A stretch of 62,787 nucleotides of DNA from Komagataeibacter diospyri (GTDB lineage Bacteria > Pseudomonadota > Alphaproteobacteria > Acetobacterales > Acetobacteraceae): contig NZ_BDLU01000066.1 of NCBI RefSeq assembly GCF_006538165.1, forward strand, positions 1-62,787, written 5' to 3'. Under the pieces are notes generated by a model. It searched no databases, was not told the DNA's origin, and worked only from the letters and a program-made list of their open reading frames with translations. The position numbers were made by a program, and so were the translations under genes. Below, piece after piece: positions 35,413 through 44,124 of the stretch. How positions within the stretch are numbered: position 1 is the stretch's first letter; each line of letters opens with the position of its first letter.

Positions 35413-36333
35413 ATGACTGACGTGATTGCAGAAAAAAAATGTGCGGTTGTATTGAAAACCTATACATGGGACAGCTTCGTGCAACTGCAGCTGCAACGGT
35501 TGCAATCGACATTTCCTGAAGCTGATATTTTTATTTCCATTGATGAAACAAATGGTTTTGCGGGAACCATTCCATATGACCGGGTGCTGCGCACATGTAA
35601 TGCAGAAATGCTGGCATTAGGATTTGCCAACCGGTTTGAAAAGGGCAGTCTGCTATGGTGGAACGCCGATTACACCCATTATCAGGTGCAGGCCCAGATT
35701 CCGGACTATGATTATTACCTTTTCGTGGAATATGACGCCTGTATCGCCGGGAATGGAACGCGTCTGCTGGCTGACATGATTGCGGATGAGGCGGATTTCA
35801 TATCCCATCCCCTTGATGCAGGACCGGCATGGTACTGGCATCGCTTCCATACAGGTATTTATCCTGCGGGACAGTTGCGGGCATCATTGAACTGTATTTC
35901 GTTTTTTTCCCGTCGTGCCCTGAACCATCTGGCGCAGCGGCGGCGTGCGATGTCAGCCAATATGGATGAAACGGGTTTCTGGCCCTTGGGGGAAGCCTTT
36001 GTCGCATCCGAAGTGGCGGCGGCGGACCTGACCTTCATCCCGCTTGCGCGTTATGGTGATGTTTCGCGCTATTCCTGGTTTCCGCCAATACTGTCCACGG
36101 GCCTTGTACTGCCACAAAGCGGGCATACCTTCCTGCATCCTGTCCTGGACCAGAAAAGGTATATTGCAAGCCTGCTGCGGCAGACACATTTCGTGCGCCA
36201 TTACTTTATGCGCGGCAGTACATTACGGCGTGAACTCAGCCGTTTTCCCGGTGCCATATCACGGCGGCAACTGTACCGTGCCGCCATGCTGCGTGCGGCC
36301 GAACGGCTGCGACAGGTGTGCGGCGCCCCGTAA
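35413..36333 (+). CDS. Glycosyltransferase-like protein, function unknown
   Basis: 306 residues. The N-terminal CAVVLKTYTWDSFVQLQLQRLQSTFPEADIFISIDETNGF and YDYYLFVEYDACIAGNG (around residue 100, DXD-like acidic motif) resemble a GT-A fold nucleotide-sugar transferase, but no named family is recognised. The C-terminal third is Arg- and aromatic-rich (LLRQTHFVRHYFMRGSTLRRELSRF). No signal peptide or membrane helix. It is alone on the plus strand, convergent with rfbD by nine bases, next to the acetan locus. It could add a sugar or another group that the known acetan pathway does not account for. Confidence 0.6.
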   Translation: MTDVIAEKKCAVVLKTYTWDSFVQLQLQRLQSTFPEADIFISIDETNGFAGTIPYDRVLRTCNAEMLALGFANRFEKGSLLWWNADYTHYQVQAQIPDYDYYLFVEYDACIAGNGTRLLADMIADEADFISHPLDAGPAWYWHRFHTGIYPAGQLRASLNCISFFSRRALNHLAQRRRAMSANMDETGFWPLGEAFVASEVAAADLTFIPLARYGDVSRYSWFPPILSTGLVLPQSGHTFLHPVLDQKRYIASLLRQTHFVRHYFMRGSTLRRELSRFPGAISRRQLYRAAMLRAAERLRQVCGAP

Positions 36334-36341
36334 GGGCATGC

Positions 36342-37226
36342 TTATGCTGGTTGTGACAGAAGTTTTTCCACAACGCGCTTGACCTCAGGTTCCCACGGGC
36401 CGGGCGCACAGCCGAACACCTGTTGCAGGCGTGTGCAGTCAAGTCGCGCATCTGGCGGCCGGCGTGCCGGTGTCGGCCAGTCGGCTGTGGTAATGGCTTC
36501 CATGACCGGCTGCGGGTTGCCGTGGCTTGCCGCGGCATTTACTGCCGTGCAGGCCAGTTCGTACCAGCTTGCCTGACCCTGTCCGGTTGCATGATAGATC
36601 CCGGCATACTCCGCTTTCCATCCGGTATCGCGGATCTGTCTGATGATATGCATGATGACATCCGCCAGTGCATCCGCGCTGGTCGGGTTGCCAATCTGGT
36701 CACTGACAACCCGCAGGGTTGGTCGTTTGGTTGCGGCATCGACCATTGTGCGGACGAAGTTGCGATTATAGGGGGAATAGACCCATGCCGTGCGCAGGAT
36801 GATGCTGTCAGGCTGCGCCAGCAGCACCGCCTGTTCACCTTCCGCCTTGGTCCGCCCATAGACCGAGCGGGGATCAACCGGATCCGTTTCCACGTAGGGA
36901 CTGCCTTTATTCCCGCTGAAGACATAATCGGTGGAAACATGGATTAGCGGAATACCCAGTTCACGACATACCGCCGCCATACGTGCGGGGCCGGTATGGT
37001 TGGCGCGCTGTGCCCCTTCCACATCTGTTTCCGCAGCATCCACGGCTGTCCATGCCGCGGCATTCACGACCACGGACGGGTTATGCGCCCTGATAACGGC
37101 ATCAATCGTATCGGGCCGGTCAAAATCGAAATCCGGTCGCCCGACCCGCACCACGCCGTCATGGTTGGATAACGCCGTTGCAAGCTGGCCATGTCCCCCG
37201 GTTACCAGAATCGATTGCGTATGCAT
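36342..37226 (-). CDS. rfbD: dTDP-4-dehydrorhamnose reductase
   Basis: Last step of dTDP-L-rhamnose synthesis. 294 residues from the ATG at 37226 (a GTG one codon earlier is possible). Motifs: NAD(P) site ILVTGGHGQLATAL, VVNAAAWTAVDAAE, HVSTDYVFSG and the catalytic YGRTKAEGE (YxxxK). It follows rfbC on the same strand with 114 bp between them. Rhamnose is the terminal side-chain sugar of acetan. Confidence 0.93.
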   Translation of the reverse strand: MHTQSILVTGGHGQLATALSNHDGVVRVGRPDFDFDRPDTIDAVIRAHNPSVVVNAAAWTAVDAAETDVEGAQRANHTGPARMAAVCRELGIPLIHVSTDYVFSGNKGSPYVETDPVDPRSVYGRTKAEGEQAVLLAQPDSIILRTAWVYSPYNRNFVRTMVDAATKRPTLRVVSDQIGNPTSADALADVIMHIIRQIRDTGWKAEYAGIYHATGQGQASWYELACTAVNAAASHGNPQPVMEAITTADWPTPARRPPDARLDCTRLQQVFGCAPGPWEPEVKRVVEKLLSQPA

Positions 37227-37290
37227 CACGTGCTGCTTCTTCTTTCATATGAAACGGGGAAGGTCGGGCATTTACATGCCACCCCTGGAG

Positions 37291-37345
37291 ATTTTTTTGA
37301 AAGCAACCTATTGATAAAATAAATTTTTTTGTGCTGCCTTTTATA
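37291..37345 (+). repeat. Dispersed palindromic repeat, copy 5 (half)
   Basis: ATTGATAAAATAAATTTTTTTGTGCTGCCTTTT matches the left half of the repeat; the right arm is missing and the last bases run into the 3' end of rfbC. It lies in the rfbC-rfbD gap. Confidence 0.5.
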
Positions 37346-37898
37346 TATGAAACCAGTCATCAACATTGGAGAAGGGAAGGGCCCCAGCATCCTTTTCAGA
37401 CAGGATCGCGTCTTTTTCCGCAACGGGCCAGTCGATCGCCAGCAGCGGATCATCCCAGCGCACGGATCGTTCGCAGTCACGATCCCAGAAATCGGTGCAT
37501 TTGTACTGCACCTCGGCATTGTCGCTTAATGTGCAGAAACCGTGCAGGAAGCCGGCCGGGATCCATAACTGCGACCCGTTTTCCTCGGATAAGGTAGCTC
37601 CCACCCACTGGCCGAAGGTGGGTGATCCCGTACGGATATCCACGCCTACATCCCATATGCTGCCACGGGTGCAGCGGACCAGCTTGCCCTGCGCGTGGGG
37701 GGAAAGCTGGCAATGCAGTCCGCGTACCACGCCGCGCTGGCGTGACAGACTGTGATTGTCCTGCACAAAGGGGCCGGGAATGCCAATTTCCTTCATGCGG
37801 GCCGCGTTGAACGTTTCCGAAAAATAACCACGTTCATCACCAAAACGCGGTGGGGTAAGCAGAATCATGCCCGCGATGTTAAATGTCTGTATTTCCAT
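37341..37898 (-). CDS. rfbC: dTDP-4-dehydrorhamnose 3,5-epimerase
   Basis: 185 residues, cupin fold. Signatures: RFGDERGYFSETF, FVQDNHSLSRQRGVVRGLHCQ with the catalytic His, KLVRCTRGSIWDVGVDIRTGSPTFG, WIPAGFLHGFCTLSDNAEVQYKCTDFW. An AGGGG site precedes the ATG. It starts 46 bp downstream of the GH5 gene, so it is probably the fourth gene of the leftward acyltransferase-polymerase-GH5-rfbC-rfbD set. Confidence 0.95.
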   Translation of the reverse strand: MEIQTFNIAGMILLTPPRFGDERGYFSETFNAARMKEIGIPGPFVQDNHSLSRQRGVVRGLHCQLSPHAQGKLVRCTRGSIWDVGVDIRTGSPTFGQWVGATLSEENGSQLWIPAGFLHGFCTLSDNAEVQYKCTDFWDRDCERSVRWDDPLLAIDWPVAEKDAILSEKDAGALPFSNVDDWFHI

Positions 37899-37944
37899 GG
37901 GATCCCCTGTTCTCCTGTCCGTGCGGTGGTGGCTGATATCCGCG

Positions 37945-38970
37945 TTATTGCTTTGTCTGGCTTAGGAAAGGCTTAATGGCCGTCATCTGGGGGCGATCCT
38001 GACCGTGGTCGGGTTCAAGCGTAAACATGTAATTGCCCCATAGCGGCCCAGCCGCCCAATAGGTCCATCCATCCCATACATCTGCATTTTCACGCAGGTG
38101 GGACAGGATGGGATTGAGCAGGGCGACACATTCCGGCTGGCGGCTGACCCCGAATTCTCCCAGGAAACCGTGCGCCTTGTGGGCGTGTAGCCAGTCGGTA
38201 AAGGGTTTGAGCCGCCCAAGGGCCTGGTCTTGTGAAATGCATGCCGGTTTGGTGCCCGATGCATCAGGGTCAAAGTATTCATGCACTTCATAAACCAGAC
38301 GGTTATCGGGATCGTGTAACTGCCCCAGCGCATCGCCATTCAGTTTCGGGAAACCCTGTGCGCTGTCCCAGCCAATGCCGGGCACGAGGATGGTATTATG
38401 GCTTCCGGCCTTGCGGATGGCGTCAATCGCGGCCTGTACCGAGTTTTTCCATGCCTCGGCCGAATGCTGCTGTGGTTCGTTCATCAGACCAAACAGGACA
38501 TGCGGGTTATTGCCCAGCGCCTGTGCCAGCCGCGACCATAAATCGGCAAAGGCCGTATCCGGCACGGCTGTGGACCCGATTTCCTGCCCGCGATAGCGCC
38601 CGTAATCATGGATATCGAGCACTGTTGTGGCACCCTTGCCCTGCGCATAGGCAATGAATTGCTGTACGCGCTGCAGTTCCTTTTCATCCAGCGCGCCGTT
38701 CAGGGTCGGCTGAAGACGTTCCCACAATACCGACAGGCGGAATGTGTTCATGCCCTGTGCGGTAAAATAATCCACCTCCGCAGACTTGGGATAAAGGTAG
38801 TCATACCCGTAACGGCCCGGCAGCTTGGAGGAGGAATAGGCAGCCCCCGCAAGGTTTACGCCACGATATGTCTGCGCATCCGCCTGTCCATGGACGGAAA
38901 GCGTAAGGGGGACTGCGACCATGCAGCCACAAAGCCAGCGGCATAAGCGGGGGAAACGGGGTAATGTCAT
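37945..38970 (-). CDS. Secreted GH5 family glucanase
   Basis: 341 residues with a Sec signal (WLCGCMVAVPLTLSVHGQADA) and a GH5 catalytic domain. The acid/base Glu is E165 in GLMNEPQQ and the nucleophile is E272 in FLGEFG; also FRLSVLWERLQP, VLDIHDYGRYRG and VYEVHEYFD. GH5 enzymes cut beta-1,4-glucan, and acetan has a cellulose-like beta-1,4-glucan backbone. The ATG overlaps the stop of the polymerase-like gene, implying co-translation, so the enzyme probably trims or releases acetan rather than bacterial cellulose. It is distinct from the CMCax cellulase, which is encoded beside the bcs operon and not expected here. Confidence 0.9.
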   Translation of the reverse strand: MTLPRFPRLCRWLCGCMVAVPLTLSVHGQADAQTYRGVNLAGAAYSSSKLPGRYGYDYLYPKSAEVDYFTAQGMNTFRLSVLWERLQPTLNGALDEKELQRVQQFIAYAQGKGATTVLDIHDYGRYRGQEIGSTAVPDTAFADLWSRLAQALGNNPHVLFGLMNEPQQHSAEAWKNSVQAAIDAIRKAGSHNTILVPGIGWDSAQGFPKLNGDALGQLHDPDNRLVYEVHEYFDPDASGTKPACISQDQALGRLKPFTDWLHAHKAHGFLGEFGVSRQPECVALLNPILSHLRENADVWDGWTYWAAGPLWGNYMFTLEPDHGQDRPQMTAIKPFLSQTKQ

Positions 38971-40298
38971 GCGATATGCTCCGCTGCGGGTGAAAACCGG
39001 TTGAAACGGAATGATTTCAGGCGTTCAGGCACCTTTTCCCTGACTTCTGGTTCCGATGGTGCAACGACGCTGTTGGTCGTGCCGTACAGGAACCACAGCA
39101 ACGCCGCCGTCTTGATGGTGAAGACCGATGCGCCGATGCACAGGGATGTGGAAAAATAAAGCGAGATCATCGCTTTCATCGACACGGCTGCTTCGGTGCG
39201 TGCAGGATGCAGGGTAAACAGCGCCAGCAGGAACAGCGTCAGCGGCAGGCCAAGGTTGTTGATGATATAGGCATAGCCCGTATCGGCCGTGTACACCTGC
39301 GACGGCGCCATCGCGAACCATTGCGGCAGGTTCCAGTAATCCAGCAATCGCCCGGAAAACAGCAGTCGGCCGGAAAAATTGTCCCCAATGATGGAGGGCA
39401 GGATACCGGGCATCTCGTGATTCGCGCCCTGCAGCATCAGGCCCATCATCACGGTAACCGGCATGGCGAACACCACGAAGCGTGAACGGTAAAGCGGTGT
39501 CATGCGCAACAGGATCATGCCCAGCGCGCAGCCCGAGGCAAAGCGCGAATCAGCCAGCACGAAACACAACCCCGACAGAAAGAACAGGAACGCATGCCGC
39601 AACCGGGAGCCAAGGTTTGTGCTAAGGCACCACGCAAACCCGATGGCCGAGAAATTGCCCAGTGAATCCGGTTCCAGAAACAGCGACGACACGCGGTGCG
39701 ATCCGAATATGGACTGGAAAAACGTACGGGACGCGGCAGCCCCCCGGTTTCCGCTGATAAACAGGTTCGTATTGCTGTAATTGACAGTGCTGCTGCTGAT
39801 GACACCCTTGTTCACGTAATAGGTCCAGACATCGAATATCGTGCCGAACAGGTTGGTGAACAGCAGTTCAAAAAAGCCAACGAACATGATCATGGCCATC
39901 ATCACCCACATGGTACGCTCACCAGACCGCAGGGTGGAACGGGTGCCCAGTTGGTAGAATACATAGGCAATGGCCAGATCATGCAGGATCTTCATGTCCA
40001 GACGGGGGTTGATCAGCTTGGCCCCGATCTCGAAACAGATCATGACTCCCGTAATACGCACCACGGCAGGGGAAATCGTGTTGCGCACCTCGATAAACGC
40101 CAGAAAGATGATGGCCAGTTCGCACAATACGATTTCCGAACTGCGGATCGTGATGACATGACGTGTGTTGATGAAGCACAGGACAAGGTTGAAAATCGCC
40201 CCCGCCACCACCAGCCATGATATGCCATCCACCCGTGACAGGGCGGGCGCGCTGGTCATGGACCGATGGGGCAGGTGAACATGCGCTGTAGCGGACAT
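38967..40298 (-). CDS. Polysaccharide polymerase-like membrane protein (Wzy/GumE role)
   Basis: 443 residues from the ATG at 40298; a longer frame to 40385 overlaps the upstream gene. About ten membrane helices with a large periplasmic loop (LLQGANHEMPGILPSIIGDNFSGRLLFSGRLLDYWNLPQWFAMAP), the typical layout of Wzy-type polymerases, which show little sequence conservation. It lies between an acyltransferase (13 bp upstream) and the GH5 gene (overlapping). It is the only polymerase candidate in the locus, so it most likely joins the lipid-linked acetan repeats in the periplasm. Confidence 0.7.
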   Translation of the reverse strand: MSATAHVHLPHRSMTSAPALSRVDGISWLVVAGAIFNLVLCFINTRHVITIRSSEIVLCELAIIFLAFIEVRNTISPAVVRITGVMICFEIGAKLINPRLDMKILHDLAIAYVFYQLGTRSTLRSGERTMWVMMAMIMFVGFFELLFTNLFGTIFDVWTYYVNKGVISSSTVNYSNTNLFISGNRGAAASRTFFQSIFGSHRVSSLFLEPDSLGNFSAIGFAWCLSTNLGSRLRHAFLFFLSGLCFVLADSRFASGCALGMILLRMTPLYRSRFVVFAMPVTVMMGLMLQGANHEMPGILPSIIGDNFSGRLLFSGRLLDYWNLPQWFAMAPSQVYTADTGYAYIINNLGLPLTLFLLALFTLHPARTEAAVSMKAMISLYFSTSLCIGASVFTIKTAALLWFLYGTTNSVVAPSEPEVREKVPERLKSFRFNRFSPAAEHIA

Positions 40299-40311
40299 GA
40301 TGCTTCCCGTA

Positions 40312-41490
40312 TCAGATGCGTGACGCATGCCTATCTGCATCCTGTGATGGGGACACCGGACGGGCAGGCCGTACAAGCAGGGCATTACCCAGTCGCCGTC
40401 CCAGATTATGCAGGGGCAGTTCCAGTATATTATAGGTTATGGCTGCCAGTGCCGTGGTCAGCATGACGGTCACGATCCCCAGCCCCGCCTGGGTCAGTGA
40501 CGGATGCGACAGAAGGGTGGACGCCCCCATGGCATGTCCCATTATGCTGAACACCATCAACATGATGGGCAGGTGCAGCAGGTAAATGCCATAGGACAAT
40601 TCCCCGATGGCGATGACCGGCCTGCTGAGAAGCACGCGATACTGCCGCCCCGATGCATAAAGGTCACGGATCAGCACAAAAGCCGCGACCGTTTCAATCA
40701 TGTCAGGAATACGTTCAGGTACGTTCAGTCCCATCGCCACAAGACCGTAACGGTCATACAGCAGCACAACCAGCGCCAGCAGCGCATAAAGTCCATGCCG
40801 GGGGGAAAGGGCTGTCGGCAGCAGCGGGATCAGGGCGCCGACACCAAACGAGAGTGCAAAGACCGTACCCACTTCATGCGGCAGGGGCAGCAGGGCGATT
40901 GCGGCAAGGCCCGCCAGTGTAACCACCCGTAGCCGTGGCGCACGCACCAGCCAGAACAGGAACGGAAAGGCCACGGAATACATGAGTTCCACCCGCAACG
41001 ACCACATCGGTCCATTATAACGGGTGAAAACGCCCGCAACCGACATGATGGTGTTGCGGATGGACACCGGTGTCTGCAGATTACGCGACAGCCAGCCGAC
41101 AAATACACCATCACTGACCCATCCGCGCGCAACAACCATGCTGGCGATGGCCAGCCCGATTGAAAACCACAGCAGCGGATAGATCCGGAACACACGCTTG
41201 ACATAGAAACTGCCAACAATCCGGCCTGTCAGATGCGTGTATTTGCGTAGTGACAGCGACAGGACGCACCCGCTGAGTACAAAAAACAGTACCACCGCCG
41301 CTTCCGCATTGAATGCGTAGGTCACAATGTCATGCATTGCTGCCTGTGATCCCGTACGTTGCGGGTTCTGGTAACGGAAAACCTGTATGGCATGACCGAA
41401 CAGTACGACAAGGCACGCAACGCCACGCAGGGATGTCAGCTGGTGCAGATAATTTCGTTCCGTTCCCGAAGTTTCCGTCACAGACGACAT
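40312..41490 (-). CDS. Acyltransferase 3 family membrane protein (acetan O-acetylation)
   Basis: 392 residues; GGGGGA lies seven bases before the ATG at 41490. Ten or so membrane helices. The N-terminal LTSLRGVACLVVLFGH has the RG and H typical of the family, and FVLSGCVLSLSLRKY, FYVKRVFRIYPLLWF and ELSYGIYLLHLP follow. These proteins acetylate extracellular polysaccharides, as GumF and GumG do for xanthan. Acetan carries acetyl groups, and a second family member lies at 59252. First gene of the leftward operon. Confidence 0.87.
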   Translation of the reverse strand: MSSVTETSGTERNYLHQLTSLRGVACLVVLFGHAIQVFRYQNPQRTGSQAAMHDIVTYAFNAEAAVVLFFVLSGCVLSLSLRKYTHLTGRIVGSFYVKRVFRIYPLLWFSIGLAIASMVVARGWVSDGVFVGWLSRNLQTPVSIRNTIMSVAGVFTRYNGPMWSLRVELMYSVAFPFLFWLVRAPRLRVVTLAGLAAIALLPLPHEVGTVFALSFGVGALIPLLPTALSPRHGLYALLALVVLLYDRYGLVAMGLNVPERIPDMIETVAAFVLIRDLYASGRQYRVLLSRPVIAIGELSYGIYLLHLPIMLMVFSIMGHAMGASTLLSHPSLTQAGLGIVTVMLTTALAAITYNILELPLHNLGRRLGNALLVRPARPVSPSQDADRHASRI

Positions 41491-41806
41491 CGTCGGTTCC
41501 CCCGGTGCATGAATGGCATGGCGTGATGCAGGCAATACAGTGATTCTGTTATGGCGGACACAGCGTATCAGAATATAAATGTAGAAAACATGCAAAATGT
41601 GCCTACACAATTCTTTGTGCCGCCGCCTTTATCGCGGCACGATCATGTCATGATCTTGCCGCAATCACACTGTGGATTTGGCACGGCGTGAAACGGGCTG
41701 CGTGACGGTCCGGATGTTTTTGCGCGATCGATATGAACCCAGGGGCCGCGCGCCATGCGCATGCGGCCTGCCGCCAACGTGGCGCACGGCAGGAGACCAT
41801 AATTCC
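41491..41806. promoter_or_regulatory. Divergent promoter region with two palindromes
   Basis: 316 bp between the leftward acyltransferase operon and the rightward side-chain transferase operon. A stem GTGCCGC (41617-41623)/GCGGCAC (41634-41640) is followed at once by a perfect palindrome GATCATG-T-CATGATC (41641-41655). The GTGCCGC part resembles the dispersed repeat. The second is a good candidate protein-binding site for joint control of both operons. The left part (41520-41600) is AT-rich. Confidence 0.5.
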
Positions 41807-42916
41807 ATGACGCGCTCCCTGTTTATTTCCGTCCATGATTTCAGGAGTTTGCGCAAGGCCAGTGTCCATTTCATCGCAGCGGAGATGGCCCGCCGTGGGC
41901 CTACCGCGTTCCTGTCCATCGGGTTGAGTTCGCTGTCGCTGCGGCGTGGGGATACGCGCGCCAGCCTTGCGGACCGTGCCAATCAGGTGGAAACGGTGGA
42001 CGGTGTGGAATGCTATCTGTGGCGCATGAAATGGCATCCGTTCAACATGCGGCGTGCGGTGCTGGCGCCGGTAGAGCGGGGGATGTTCTGGCTGTACCGC
42101 CAGATGCTGCCCGCCATTGCGCGAAAATGGATACGACGTGCTGATACTGTCTTTATTGAATCCGGTATGGCGCCGATATTTATTTCCGATGTCAGGAAAC
42201 TTAATCCGTCGGCCCGCATTATTTATCTGATGTCCGATGACCTGGAAGTCGTGGGATGTGCGGATACCATCAAGAATGATTTCGTGCGAAATTTCGACAT
42301 GATCGACACGGTGCGCATGCCCTCGCGCTATCTGCTTGAACGCCTGCCCCATGCGCGTTCAGCCGTTTTTGCACCACATGGCATTGATCGTGGCATTGCC
42401 GAAAAAAACTATCCCAATCCCTATACGCCCGGTCGGATCAGTTGTGTTTCGATCGGGTCAATGCTGTTTGACCGGACCTTTTTCCAGATCGCGGCACAGA
42501 TCAGGCCGGATATCGATTTCCATATCATAGGTGCGGGCCATGCGGCGGATGGGCTGGATGCGCCCAATATCATCATTCATCCCGAAATGGCGTTTGAACG
42601 CACGCTGTCCTATCTCCAGCATGCCAGTTTTGGCGTCGCCCCGTATCGTGACGCGAATACGCCCCGTTACCTGCTGGATACGTCCCTGAAACTGCGGCAG
42701 TTCGCGCTGTTTGGTATTCCCGCCGTCTGTCCCGATTTTGCACTGAATGACACGGCTGGCCGGTATGGTTACAGGCCGGGGGATGCGCAATCCATCGGGC
42801 GCGCGATTGATGCCGCCCTGCAGTCATCGGACGTGATCGAACTTGATGCCCATAGCTGGCCTGAAATCGTGCAGCGTATCCTGACCCCCGAAGCCTATCC
42901 CGACACGCGTGTCTGA
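41807..42916 (+). CDS. Glucuronosyltransferase, GumK-like (GT70)
   Basis: 369 residues from the ATG at 41807 with AGGAG eleven bases upstream; a longer frame from 41672 lacks support. GumK-like features: ISVHDFRSLRKASVHFIAAEMARRG (acceptor side), ADTVFIESGMAPIFI, RIIYLMSDDLEVVG with an acidic pair near the GumK catalytic Asp, and HPEMAFERTLSYLQHASFGVAPYRD in the donor domain. GumK adds beta-1,2-GlcA to the lipid-linked mannose in xanthan; acetan has the same GlcA-Man linkage. The gene leads four transferases in line. UDP-GlcA comes from ugd at 46461. Confidence 0.87.
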   Translation: MTRSLFISVHDFRSLRKASVHFIAAEMARRGPTAFLSIGLSSLSLRRGDTRASLADRANQVETVDGVECYLWRMKWHPFNMRRAVLAPVERGMFWLYRQMLPAIARKWIRRADTVFIESGMAPIFISDVRKLNPSARIIYLMSDDLEVVGCADTIKNDFVRNFDMIDTVRMPSRYLLERLPHARSAVFAPHGIDRGIAEKNYPNPYTPGRISCVSIGSMLFDRTFFQIAAQIRPDIDFHIIGAGHAADGLDAPNIIIHPEMAFERTLSYLQHASFGVAPYRDANTPRYLLDTSLKLRQFALFGIPAVCPDFALNDTAGRYGYRPGDAQSIGRAIDAALQSSDVIELDAHSWPEIVQRILTPEAYPDTRV

Positions 42917-42960
42917 ATGCAGGCCTGTCCCTGTGCAAAGTATTAGGAAAGAGCGAGAAC

Positions 42961-44124
42961 ATGACTGAGGCAGGTGATAACGGACCACGCATTTCGGTTG
43001 TCATGGCAACCTATAACGGGTCGGCCCATATCCGCGAACAGCTGGACAGTCTGGCGGCACAGACGTGCCTGCCTGCCGAACTGGTCGTGACGGATGACGG
43101 TTCGACTGATGCCACGCTGGATATCGTGGCCGATTTCGCCCGTACGGCACCCTTTCCGGTGCAGATTCACCGCAATGCGCAACGCCTTGGCTACAAGGGT
43201 AATTTCATGCATGCGGTCAGCCTGAGTTCAGGGGATCTGATTTCCTTTTGCGATCAGGATGATTTCTGGAAAAGCGATAACCTGGAACGTGTGCGGCAGG
43301 CATTCATGAACGACCCTGACGTCATGATGGTCTTTCATAACGCGCATCTGGTGAATGAACGGCGCGTGCCCATATCGCCTTTTTATGCAACCCCGCCCGT
43401 TCCCCCCGTTTCGCGTCCGCTGACATTGCAGCCGTGGTGTTTTTCCTATGGTTTCATGCAGACATTCCGCGCGGACCTGAAACCTTCGGCAGCCCTGTGG
43501 GCACGCATGGGGGACCATTACAACCCGGGCAAGGAAATGGGCCATGACCTGTTTTTTTTCCTTGTCGCATCCGGTATTGGCACCATTGTCTATCTGGATG
43601 ACGAACTGACGGAATACCGGCTGCATGGTGGCAATACGGTGGGGTCGGGCAAGCGGACCAAACCCACCTTTGTGGATCGCTGGCGTTACCGGCTGGAAGA
43701 TCGGGCTGATACCTACCGCTACCTTGCACGCATGACGGTGCAGGACAGCAACATGTTTGCCGATCTGGCCCAGACGGCATCCTGGTCTGAAACGCTGCGC
43801 GCCCGTGCGCGTACTGCAGCCGAAGCATGGCGCGAACTGGAGCGACTTTATACCACGCGCGCCGAAATCTGTTCCGGCAGCAGCCTGCCACGCCGCATCG
43901 CAGCCTTTGTGAGACTGGTGCGCGAAGGGGGGTATAGTGAACGTTCATTCTGGACCTTCGGCAATCGCGCCATGTACAAGGACCTTGTACTGGGCGTACT
44001 GCTTGCACCGCTGGTGCGGCGTTATGGCCGGGAATCCTCGCGTACCGATCGTGCGTGTCGTCGCGGGCATGGCCACGGCGTAACCCAGACCCAGACCGTC
44101 CCCGCGCAGGCCGTTGCGGCATGA
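42961..44124 (+). CDS. GT2 glycosyltransferase, likely rhamnosyltransferase (AceR role)
   Basis: 387 residues. GT-A fold: ISVVMATYNGSAHIREQLDSLAAQTCLPAELVVTDDGSTD and CDQDDFWKSDNLERV, the QDD variant common in rhamnosyltransferases. A long helical C-terminal region follows. AceR is reported to add the terminal L-rhamnose of acetan; this GT2 protein is the best fit in the locus, with dTDP-Rha supplied by rfbABCD. The stop overlaps the next start (ATGA). Confidence 0.75.
   Translation: MTEAGDNGPRISVVMATYNGSAHIREQLDSLAAQTCLPAELVVTDDGSTDATLDIVADFARTAPFPVQIHRNAQRLGYKGNFMHAVSLSSGDLISFCDQDDFWKSDNLERVRQAFMNDPDVMMVFHNAHLVNERRVPISPFYATPPVPPVSRPLTLQPWCFSYGFMQTFRADLKPSAALWARMGDHYNPGKEMGHDLFFFLVASGIGTIVYLDDELTEYRLHGGNTVGSGKRTKPTFVDRWRYRLEDRADTYRYLARMTVQDSNMFADLAQTASWSETLRARARTAAEAWRELERLYTTRAEICSGSSLPRRIAAFVRLVREGGYSERSFWTFGNRAMYKDLVLGVLLAPLVRRYGRESSRTDRACRRGHGHGVTQTQTVPAQAVAA

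Noticed and set aside
37945..38970. GH5 enzyme as the CMCax/BcsZ-type cellulase of the cellulose operon
   Set aside because: CMCax belongs to family GH8 and lies beside bcs genes; this protein has GH5 motifs and an acetan context.
44055..44120. Longer N-terminus for the GT4 transferase
   Set aside because: It lies inside the upstream GT2 gene; the ATGA overlap at 44121 is the more natural start.
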